This document shows, one piece after another, positions 1-5,967 of a stretch of 64,000 bases of DNA. Below the pieces are notes generated by a model, which was given only the letters and a program-made list of their open reading frames with translations, did no database searches and had not been told where the DNA came from. The translations under genes and the position numbers were made by a program. The DNA lies in NCBI RefSeq assembly GCF_016820515.1, contig NZ_JADHDV010000013.1:1-64000 (forward strand), in the 5' to 3' direction. This stretch comes from Pseudoxanthomonas beigongshangi (GTDB lineage Bacteria; Pseudomonadota; Gammaproteobacteria; Xanthomonadales; Xanthomonadaceae). The first letter of the stretch is position 1; each line of letters starts with the position of its first letter.

Positions 1-1
1 G

Positions 2-139
2 TCTACGAAAGGCTGGCCGGTCCAGACCTGGACTCAGTTCAAGACCCTAATGGAAGGCACGGGCAAGTCGGCAAAGGTCAAGAAACGCGCGAAGACGCAA
101 GCCGCTAAGAAGGCAAAGACCGCTGCCAAGATGGCCTGA
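2..139 (+). CDS. C-terminal part of a Lys/Ala-rich hypothetical protein (runs off the window start)
   Basis: An open frame enters from the left edge and stops with TGA at 137-139. The visible 45 residues begin with a Trp/Thr/Gln-containing stretch and end in a basic tail dominated by Lys and Ala, with repeated AKK/AKT units. Such tails are common in nucleic-acid-binding proteins, but nothing specific identifies a family. The stop lies just before the first attC-like site, the usual position for the last codon of an integron cassette gene, so it is probably a cassette ORF. Its start is outside the window. Confidence 0.45.
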   Translation, partial: STKGWPVQTWTQFKTLMEGTGKSAKVKKRAKTQAAKKAKTAAKMA

Positions 140-146
140 TCCACGC

Positions 147-235
147 GGCTAACAAGCCGATGCCGCTTCGCGGCACGGCTTAATTCAGGCATTCAATGTC
201 CGCTTCTGGCCGATAGCGGACGTTGCTTGTTGGCC
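147..235 (+). repeat. integron attC-like site 1 with inserted hairpin
   Basis: The site runs from GGCTAAC (147-153) to GTTGGCC (229-235), which are imperfect complements and correspond to the outer R''/R' core boxes. Inside are AAGCCG...CGGCTTAA arms around GCCGCTTCGCGGC, nearly identical to the canonical site at 543-602. Where the canonical site would close (CAGGCGTTAGGC), this one reads CAGGCATTC. It continues with a second hairpin, TGTCCGCT...AGCGGACG, at about 199-224. It is therefore either a long attC variant or a decayed one. Confidence 0.5.
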
Positions 236-278
236 AGCACTCGCGTATCAAGTTAAGCAAACCAATGGGCCCGGGGGG

Positions 279-548
279 GTGAAACGCTTGTCTATGAAAG
301 CTGCTGGCGCTTCAAACAGGTTCTGGAGCTGGCTAGCGATAGCAATCGGCTTAGCGACAATACTTCTAGCACTGAACCAGGCTATTCTTTCGCTGGTCGT
401 TGGCTCGTTGCAGTTCTCGTCCAGCAAGTACGGATTCATTGCATACGGCATAGAGGCGGCGATGATCTATGCAGTACTTCTCATTGGCTCAACTCTTATC
501 ATCGGTATCGGTTGGCGAGGGCTGCGGCATGGTCGACAGGACGCCTAA
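279..548 (+). CDS. small two-pass membrane protein, integron cassette gene
   Basis: The 89-residue product has two strongly hydrophobic segments, about residues 17-40 and 57-80, and a short basic C-terminus, so it is predicted to be a small inner-membrane protein. The family is not recognised. GTG at 279 follows a G-rich run and gives the longest product; ATG at 294 is an alternative that keeps both membrane segments. The stop codon lies inside the attC site at 543-602, the hallmark of a gene-cassette ORF. Codon use is visibly less GC-rich than in the chromosomal genes further right, as expected of a mobile cassette. No ribosome binding site is obvious for either start. Confidence 0.5.
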   Translation: MKRLSMKAAGASNRFWSWLAIAIGLATILLALNQAILSLVVGSLQFSSSKYGFIAYGIEAAMIYAVLLIGSTLIIGIGWRGLRHGRQDA

Positions 549-602
549 CAATTCATTCAAGCCGACGCCGCTTCGCGGCACGGCTAAATTCAGGCGTTAG
601 GC
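543..602 (+). repeat. integron attC recombination site 2 (canonical, 60 bp)
   Basis: The outer boxes GCCTAAC (543-549) and GTTAGGC (596-602) are perfect inverted complements matching the RYYYAAC/GTTRRRY attC consensus. Inner arms AAGCCG and CGGCTAAA flank a GC-rich stem (GCCGCTTCGCGGC). The 60 bp length is typical. By analogy with known integrons the recombination point is between G596 and T597, so the next cassette begins at 597. This is the best-preserved attC in the window and looks functional. Confidence 0.85.
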
Positions 603-605
603 CGC

Positions 606-953
606 ATGAGTATCACTCCGCAAGAATGCGAGACGCTCCTTTCAAGGATGGAAGACGCCGATATGGCTCGGTTCCTGCCGCTCTTTGGGCATGAGCTCAC
701 AGTGATTGCCAGGACGGCTTACGAGTTTCAGGGCCCCGGCGTCACAGACCCGCGCTTCCTTCGCGACATCAATGAGATCCAACACCGAGTATTTGGCCAA
801 CTGATGGCAATTGGTCGCAGCAACCGATCCAGCTATCTGCCAGTAGATGTTCTGGCATCCTGGCTGCTTGCGGAAAACAAAGCACCTCGACTAAAGCTCG
901 AGGTGACACATGCTTTTGTGCGGGCCGTCCAGCGCTTCCGTGCTGCGGCCTAA
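606..953 (+). CDS. hypothetical protein, integron cassette gene
   Basis: This 115-residue soluble protein starts with ATG four bases after the end of the canonical attC and stops with TAA inside the next attC-like site, so it is an intact gene cassette. It is mostly helical in appearance, with an acidic N-terminal half and a basic C-terminal helix (FVRAVQRFRAAA). No catalytic motif, membrane segment or signal peptide is visible and I do not recognise the family. Cassette genes normally depend on an upstream integron promoter, which is not in this window. The placement between two sites supports it as a real gene. Confidence 0.6.
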   Translation: MSITPQECETLLSRMEDADMARFLPLFGHELTVIARTAYEFQGPGVTDPRFLRDINEIQHRVFGQLMAIGRSNRSSYLPVDVLASWLLAENKAPRLKLEVTHAFVRAVQRFRAAA

Positions 954-1029
954 CAGTTCATTCAAGCCGAACCCGCGTCGCGGGTCAGCTTAATTCCGAT
1001 GTCCGCTCCTGGTCGATAGCGGACATCGT
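948..1029 (+). repeat. degenerate attC-like site 3 with the same hairpin
   Basis: The left half is intact: GCCTAAC (948-954), then TTCATTCAAGCCG and a stem ACCCGCGTCGCGGGT. The right half reads CAGCTTAATTCCGATG and never reaches a GTTRRRY box. Instead the hairpin TGTCCGCT...AGCGGACA (about 1001-1026) follows, as in site 1. The missing R' box suggests a non-functional site at the end of the array. Confidence 0.55.
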
Positions 1030-1137
1030 GGGATCGCCGGAAAAATGGCGTCCAGCCTTACGACAAGTCAATGGTTTCACGGCTGCGGTCTGGAAAAATG
1101 GATCTTTCTAACCCATTGAAAGTACGGCTTAATCGAA

Positions 1138-1186
1138 CAGACTTTTAATCTTTTGGTCGAAGGTTCGAATCCTTCACGGCCCACCA
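1138..1186 (+). pseudogene. tRNA-Lys(UUU) 3' fragment (likely attachment-site remnant)
   Basis: The segment reads as the 3' part of a tRNA-Lys. It has the anticodon loop CTTTTAA, a T arm GAAGG-TTCGAAT-CCTTC (1159-1175), the 3' acceptor strand ACGGCCC (1176-1182), discriminator A and encoded CCA (1184-1186). The matching 5' acceptor strand (GGGCCGT) and D arm are absent upstream; the DNA to the left is cassette-array sequence. One base pair in the anticodon stem is also broken. It is therefore a truncated tRNA, as left when an element integrates into a tRNA 3' end. Its own terminator follows. Confidence 0.7.
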
Positions 1187-1204
1187 TTTCGATGCAGGCG
1201 GCTG

Positions 1205-1226
1205 AAGGCGCGCGAGCGCCTTTTTT
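1205..1226 (+). terminator. rho-independent terminator behind the tRNA-Lys fragment
   Basis: Stem AAGGCGC (1205-1211), loop GCGA, stem GCGCCTT (1216-1222), then a T run to 1226. It is 18 bases past the tRNA CCA end, where a native tRNA terminator would be. The rest of 1187-1341 shows no gene. Confidence 0.7.
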
Positions 1227-1341
1227 CGTGGTCGCGGAACACTGGCAGGCGGGCAGGAAGGACCTTGGGGAACCCCATGAAGGGCTCCCCTCCCGTGCAG
1301 CGGCTCCACCTGCTGCATGCGGGCGGGCTGGACCGTTGCGG

Positions 1342-2421
1342 CTACAACACCACCCGGTACAGGGTGCCGCCGAAGTACACGTACCAGCTGCCCTGCAGCC
1401 AGGCACCGCCGGTGCCTTCGGCAAAGGGTGAAACCAGCACGGGCGCCGCGCCGGGCCGTCCCAGGTAGAGATAGCCATTGCTGACGAACATCACCTGGCC
1501 CCCCGCGATCGCATGGATCGATGCGTCCGCATCCGCCTGCGAGACCGCCGTCAGCTGGCCCTGCGGAGAGCGCAGCCAGACCTGCCTGACGGTGTTGCCG
1601 TTCACGGTGTTCAAACGAGTGAAACCGACCCATCCACTGCTGGGGAAATAGTCCGCACGGGGCGTGAAGTAGTCGCTGCTGGCATCGCGCAGGACCACTT
1701 CGCCGAGATTGTCGTTGTACAAGACGATCTGCGAGGCCGTGGTCGACACCTGCTTGCGGTAGACCACGTTGATGCCGTCGGTCAACGGATTGAAGTGCGA
1801 ATAGGTCGGATCGTGGGTCAGTTGCACGGTCTGCCCGGCCCGGTAGCGGAACACGTTGTAGGGCGCCGGCCCTTCGGTGTAGACGACTTCGCCTCCGTCG
1901 CCGACATCGGCCAGATCGGCGACGCGGCCGTTGCCGACCAGGGTGTCCTTGTAGAGCATCACGTCGCGCAGGTTCAGGTAGCGTCCCGGGCGCCAGGTCG
2001 GCCAGATGACATAGCGCTTGTTGTTCGGACTGACGCGCATGCCACGTGGCGTTCCATCATTTCCCAACGGCGCGGCGGCGCCGTTCCATTCGTACACCGA
2101 CGTTTCGTCGTCCTCGGTGATCCCGTACACCACGCCACGCGCGGTCAGCTTTTCGTAACCCGGCGTATGGCCTGTCGGATCCGGGACCGTGCGCAGGCTC
2201 CCCGTCGCGCGGTTGTAGACCTTCAGCAGTGGCCGGCCATCCTCGATGACGAAGAACAGGATGCGTTGCGGGGTGACGTCGGTGATGGTGCCGTCGACTG
2301 CGGTCACGTACTCGAGGCGGGCGGCCTGGCTGGAGAGCGGGATTGCGACGGCAAGCAGTGCGAGTGCCGTGCGAACCAGAAACAACGTAGGGAACTGCCG
2401 CATGATGATGCGCATGTCCAT
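1342..2421 (-). CDS. exported beta-propeller-like protein of unknown function
   Basis: The 359-residue product has an N-terminal hydrophobic stretch ending in SQA, about residues 10-33, that fits a Sec signal peptide. The mature part is rich in short beta-strand-like repeats with aromatic residues (for example FFVIEDGRPLLKVYN, VVYTEGPAPYNVFRYR, QVWLRSPQGQL). That resembles secreted TolB/WD40-like propellers, so a periplasmic or surface binding role is possible, but no catalytic motif is visible. Several in-frame starts lie within the first seven residues; ATG at 2421 is the longest. It is the first chromosomal gene to the right of the tRNA-Lys remnant and points toward it. Confidence 0.6.
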   Translation of the reverse strand: MDMRIIMRQFPTLFLVRTALALLAVAIPLSSQAARLEYVTAVDGTITDVTPQRILFFVIEDGRPLLKVYNRATGSLRTVPDPTGHTPGYEKLTARGVVYGITEDDETSVYEWNGAAAPLGNDGTPRGMRVSPNNKRYVIWPTWRPGRYLNLRDVMLYKDTLVGNGRVADLADVGDGGEVVYTEGPAPYNVFRYRAGQTVQLTHDPTYSHFNPLTDGINVVYRKQVSTTASQIVLYNDNLGEVVLRDASSDYFTPRADYFPSSGWVGFTRLNTVNGNTVRQVWLRSPQGQLTAVSQADADASIHAIAGGQVMFVSNGYLYLGRPGAAPVLVSPFAEGTGGAWLQGSWYVYFGGTLYRVVL

Positions 2422-2547
2422 GGCGGGCTCAGCAGTATCGTCGTCTTGACGGGAGCCGAGCGTGCGAGCGTGTCCGTGAAACGGATGTCAAGCGGATTCA
2501 GGAATGGCGCCGATGCCATCCACGTTTCGAGGAGTCGTCATTGGATG

Positions 2548-2573
2548 AAAAAAGCCCGGCGCATGACCGGGCC
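2548..2573 (-). terminator. rho-independent terminator after the methyltransferase gene
   Basis: On the minus strand, stem GCCCGG, a 7-base loop and CCGGGC (2572-2554) are followed by six T (2553-2548). It ends the gene at 2598-3293. The 2422-2541 interval holds no other supported gene. Confidence 0.8.
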
Positions 2574-2597
2574 TTGTTTCATCCAGGCATCGAACGC

Positions 2598-3293
2598 TCA
2601 GGTGTCGTATCCGACCTGCCCCAAGGTGAAGCCGCGGGTCTTGCGTATCGCCAACTGGTTGGTCACGCCGAGCAGTTCGTAGTGTCCCGCCAACGTGGCG
2701 AGCATGCCGTCGACACCCAGCTTGGGCGTTTCCGTGGGAACGCTGGCGATCTGGCGTTCCAGTGCGTCGCGGCGCCAGTCGCGCCCCCGCAGCTTGGCCC
2801 AGTTGCGCACCAGTGCGTTCGGCTTGCGGGGCACCTGCTTCGGCGGAACCCACAGATAGTCGTCGAAGATCATCACGCCGCCGACCTTCAGCAGTGGCCA
2901 GGTCATCACGCCATCGGCAAGCGCGCCGAAAGCCGAGTGCCAGCCGTCGATGTAGATGAAATCGAACTCGCCTTCGATCCGGCGCAATGAATCGAAGCTG
3001 TAACCCGGATGCTCGGTGATCCGATCGGCGAAGGCGGCCGTGTTCTGACGGAACCGCGCGTGGTAGTCGCCATAGACGGGATCGGGGGCGAACAGATCCA
3101 CGCAATCGACGCGTGCGCCCACGCCGGTGAGGATGTGCTGGCACAGCCACAGCGTGGAGCGACCTTCGAAACTGCCAATTTCCAGCGCACGGATGCCTGG
3201 CCGATCACGGAAACCGCCCAGCCATTGCTGCCAGTGCGGGATGTTGTGATCGAACCAGTTCTCGCTGTATGGGTTCTGCGTCTGTTCCGGCAT
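2598..3293 (-). CDS. class I SAM-dependent methyltransferase
   Basis: The 231-residue soluble protein carries a Rossmann-type SAM-binding core. It has motif I ALEIGSFEGRSTLWL near residue 36, an acidic residue in VDCVDLF after strand 2, FDFIYIDGWHS around strand 4 and GGVMIFDDY after it. This pattern matches the Methyltransf_24-type family often found with cell-surface or glycan genes; the substrate is unknown. ATG at 3293 is preferred over GTG at 3308 because AAGGA sits about five bases upstream of it. The gene is monocistronic, with a terminator at 2548-2573. Confidence 0.8.
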   Translation of the reverse strand: MPEQTQNPYSENWFDHNIPHWQQWLGGFRDRPGIRALEIGSFEGRSTLWLCQHILTGVGARVDCVDLFAPDPVYGDYHARFRQNTAAFADRITEHPGYSFDSLRRIEGEFDFIYIDGWHSAFGALADGVMTWPLLKVGGVMIFDDYLWVPPKQVPRKPNALVRNWAKLRGRDWRRDALERQIASVPTETPKLGVDGMLATLAGHYELLGVTNQLAIRKTRGFTLGQVGYDT

Positions 3294-3460
3294 TGCTTCC
3301 TTCAACACAATGTGAGTTCCCCCTGCCCGTTTGCCACGGGCTGGGCGGATTTTAAGCGGATCCGCCTTGGCACGCGATGGCCTGCGCCGCCGGGTGCGGC
3401 AGCAGGCTCCGGGGCGCTAAGGTAGCGTGCCCGCGCCCGGCGGGCGTACGGACACGAATC

Positions 3461-4084
3461 ATGTTGAAAATCCTGGGAAAGTCGACCTCCATCAACGTCC
3501 GCAAAGTGCTCTGGCTGTGCGAGGAACTCGGCTTGCCCTTCGAGCTGGAGGAGTGGGGCAGCGGCCACCGCTCCACTTCGGAACCCGAATTCCTGGCGTT
3601 GAATCCCAACGCGCTGGTGCCGGTGATCCGCGATGGCGGGCAGGTGCTATGGGAGTCGAACACGATCTGCCGCTACCTGGCCGGTCGCGAGCAACGCGAC
3701 GATCTGCTGCCACGGGCGCCGGCCGAGAGGGCCAGGGTCGAGCAATGGATGGACTGGCAGGCCACGGAACTCAACAACGCCTGGCGCTACGCCTTCATGG
3801 CACGGGTGCGACAGAGTCCCGAGCACGCCGATCCCGCGCAAATCGAAGCCAGCGTGCGGGAGTGGAACCGGCGGATGGGTATCCTCGATGCGCAACTGGC
3901 CAGGACCGGCGCGCATGTTGCCGGCGATGCCTTCACCGTGGCGGACATCGTGGTGGGGCTGTCGGTCAACCGCTGGAAGATGACCCCGATGGAGCGTCCG
4001 GAACTGCCGGCGGTGACCGCCTACCTGCATCGGCTGGAAGCGCGGCCGGGTTTCCGCCGACATGGCGGCAATGGCATTCCCTGA
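3461..4084 (+). CDS. glutathione S-transferase family protein
   Basis: The 207-residue product has a thioredoxin-like N-terminal domain: a start resembling MLKILGKSTSINVRKVLWL, the cis-Pro region NALVPVI and the glutathione-contacting WESNTICRYLA. An all-helical C-terminal domain follows, with AFTVADIVVGLSVNRW as the N-capping/hydrophobic-staple motif. It is expected to conjugate or use glutathione in the cytoplasm; the substrate is not predictable. ATG at 3461 matches the usual GST N-terminus. The frame is open further upstream, but that part lacks family similarity. The gene stands alone between the divergent methyltransferase and the secreted protein that follows. Confidence 0.88.
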   Translation: MLKILGKSTSINVRKVLWLCEELGLPFELEEWGSGHRSTSEPEFLALNPNALVPVIRDGGQVLWESNTICRYLAGREQRDDLLPRAPAERARVEQWMDWQATELNNAWRYAFMARVRQSPEHADPAQIEASVREWNRRMGILDAQLARTGAHVAGDAFTVADIVVGLSVNRWKMTPMERPELPAVTAYLHRLEARPGFRRHGGNGIP

Positions 4085-4218
4085 CCGGCAGGCCTCCTGA
4101 CCCGGATGCGCGCGCGGGAAAGCGGTTGGTCACTCGCCGCGATGCGTTCGTCACAGCCGCATGGCGGCCGGAGCCGGCGGCGCGGACAGTGCAAACACCA
4201 TCCGCACGAGGGACTTCC

Positions 4219-5118
4219 ATGAAGCACGTCGCCCCGTTGTCCGCCGCCGTTGCACTGGTCCTGGCGCTACCGGCCTGGGCGGCCAAGCCGCCGCCGCCGG
4301 TTTGCCTGGGACCGGCCCAGGTGTTCGCCCCGGGAGTCATCAGTACGCCTGGACTCAATGAAGGCCGACTGGCATTCACTCCGGATCGGCAGACGATCTA
4401 CTGGCACGTCAACGAGATCCCGGGCCCGCCCGGATCCGACGCACTGTTCACCATCATGACCGCCCAGCGCACCGCGACCGGCTGGTCGACCCCGGACGTG
4501 GCCTCGTTCTCCGGCCTTGGCCAGTTCGCCGATTCGGACCCGGTCGTCTCGCTGGATGGCCAGCGACTGGTGTTCTCGTCCAACCGGCCCGGGAACCTGG
4601 GCCCCTATCCACTCAACGACCTCTGGGTGGTCGAGCGCACCGGCTCGGGCTGGAGCGAACCGGTCAATCTGGGACCGAACGTCAACAGCCCCTACAACGA
4701 GCTGTATGCCAGCCTGGATCGCGCCGGCAACCTGTACTTCGCCAGCGATCGCGACCGCGGGCAGTGGGACATCTACCGGAGCCTGCGCCAGCCGGATGGC
4801 CGCTATGGCCCGGCGATGTCGATCGGCCCGGGCGTGGACCATTCCCACCTGTGGGAATTCAATCCGCAGATCTCGCCGGACGGCCGCAGCCTGTTGTATT
4901 CCACGGTGGGCCGGCAGGACGGGCTGGGCGATGTCGACATCTACCTCAGCCGTATCGAGCGCAACGGCCGGCTCGGCAATCCGGTCAACGTGGGAAGCTG
5001 CGTCAACAGCGCGGGAACCGAGTTCCATCCGACCATGCTGTGGGATTCCAACGAGCTGTACTTCGCGCGCGTCCATGAAACGATCGATTTGATGGTGGCG
5101 CCGATCGAGATGCCGTGA
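4219..5118 (+). CDS. secreted PD40/WD40-like beta-propeller protein
   Basis: The product is 299 residues and begins with a clear Sec signal peptide (MKHVAPLSAAVALVLALPAWA). The mature part contains repeated TolB/PD40-type blades: FTPDRQTIYWHVN, VSLDGQRLVFSSNRPG, ASLDRAGNLYFASDRD, ISPDGRSLLYSTVG and MLWDSNELYFARV. Each has the D-G/D-R...YF/VF-SS pattern. It is probably a periplasmic binding or scaffold protein; no enzyme motif is visible. ATG at 4219 gives the signal peptide and follows GAGGGAC. The frame is open far upstream, but that sequence is a shadow of the GST gene. A strong terminator follows at 5142. Confidence 0.8.
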   Translation: MKHVAPLSAAVALVLALPAWAAKPPPPVCLGPAQVFAPGVISTPGLNEGRLAFTPDRQTIYWHVNEIPGPPGSDALFTIMTAQRTATGWSTPDVASFSGLGQFADSDPVVSLDGQRLVFSSNRPGNLGPYPLNDLWVVERTGSGWSEPVNLGPNVNSPYNELYASLDRAGNLYFASDRDRGQWDIYRSLRQPDGRYGPAMSIGPGVDHSHLWEFNPQISPDGRSLLYSTVGRQDGLGDVDIYLSRIERNGRLGNPVNVGSCVNSAGTEFHPTMLWDSNELYFARVHETIDLMVAPIEMP

Positions 5119-5141
5119 GCGAGTTGTGGGCGGCGAACGAA

Positions 5142-5168
5142 AGAGGCGCCGGAAGGCGCCTCTTTTTC
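5142..5168 (+). terminator. strong rho-independent terminator, probably bidirectional
   Basis: Stem AGAGGCGCC (5142-5150), loop GGAA, stem GGCGCCTCT (5155-5163) and TTTTCTTT. A short A-rich stretch on the left side could let it also serve the convergent gene ending at 5192. Confidence 0.85.
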
Positions 5169-5191
5169 TTTAGGGGGCGATGGGGTGCGGA

Positions 5192-5665
5192 TCAGGGCCG
5201 CATCGGCGTACCGCCGAAGCCGCGCGGCGGCGGCGGTCCCACGTCGCCGGGCAGCCGGCGATAGCCATGGAAGCCCGGACCGTCGTACCGGCTCACGCCG
5301 ATGTTGAGGTTGAACGCGCGGGATTCGCCCTCGTCGTTGTTGTAGGACTTGCAAAGGTTGATGTTGGCGGCGTTCCAGTGGCTACTGCCATAGCCCTTGG
5401 TATAGCCGATGCCGGTGGCGACGCTGCCGGAGACATCGACCTTGCCGTCATCCTCGTCGACCGGCTTGCCGCAGGCATTGCGGGCCACTGGCGCCGGACG
5501 CAGTGCGCGGGCCGGGCGTCCGCTGGTGTCGCCGTAATAGGTGCCGGGCGGGTCGGCCGAATAGAGCGCGGGCCGGGGCAGGGTGAGATCAAGGGACTCC
5601 GCCGATTGGGCCAGGGCGCTTCCGGAAGCCAACAGACTCAGCAGCAGCGGGGCAATTGCCTTCAT
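5192..5665 (-). CDS. small exported protein of unknown function
   Basis: The 157-residue protein has a typical signal peptide (MKAIAPLLLSLLASGSALAQ). The mature part has two Cys (in ARNACGKP and INLCKSY) that could form a disulfide, a DEDDGKVDVSGSVATGIGY segment that looks like a beta strand, and a Pro/Gly-rich C-terminus (GPPPPRGFGG). The middle, with GIGYTKGYGSSHWNAANINL, resembles families of small periplasmic beta proteins, but I do not recognise one. ATG at 5665 is chosen because it starts the signal peptide; the upstream extension of the frame is not plausible protein. It is convergent with the propeller gene. Confidence 0.6.
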   Translation of the reverse strand: MKAIAPLLLSLLASGSALAQSAESLDLTLPRPALYSADPPGTYYGDTSGRPARALRPAPVARNACGKPVDEDDGKVDVSGSVATGIGYTKGYGSSHWNAANINLCKSYNNDEGESRAFNLNIGVSRYDGPGFHGYRRLPGDVGPPPPRGFGGTPMRP

Positions 5666-5918
5666 GGGGGCCTCGGTCGAATGCGGATCAGTACGCGATC
5701 CATGCGCCAGTTGCCAGACGCTAGCAGCCACTGCTTGAACCCAGGCTGGCTTCCGCATGAACTTTCCGGCTAGGACGAAGGTCACGGTGACTTGATGGCG
5801 TCGCCCTGCCTTCCCGCAGCGGGAATCATGGCCATGCCGGACCGCTCCAGCGGATTCCCGTCGTGTCCGCCGGGCGGTTCCCCGCATAACAACCACAATA
5901 TAGCTGTGCTCTCTCATC

Positions 5919-5949
5919 GCGGTCGCAGGGGTCCTGCGGCCGCATTTTT
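5919..5949 (+). terminator. terminator-like hairpin on the plus strand without an upstream plus-strand gene
   Basis: Stem GCGGTCGCAGG (5919-5929), loop GGT, stem CCTGCGGCCGC (5933-5943) with one T-G wobble, then ATTTTTG. The gene-free interval 5666-5967 contains nothing else I can support. recQ runs on the other strand and would meet this hairpin without a T run. Confidence 0.5.
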
Positions 5950-5967
5950 GTTCGTGGAGGTCCGCCC

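Noticed and set aside
1081-1186. Complete tRNA-Lys gene
   Set aside because: No GGGCCGT acceptor strand or D arm exists upstream of the anticodon region, so only a 3' fragment is supported.
1-1186. Prophage or insertion sequence
   Set aside because: No transposase, integrase or phage structural gene is present; the repeats match integron attC sites instead.
1077-1633. Minus-strand ORFs across the tRNA-Lys remnant
   Set aside because: They contain GREGFEPSTKRLKVC and AVKDSNLRPKD, well-known false proteins translated from tRNA genes.
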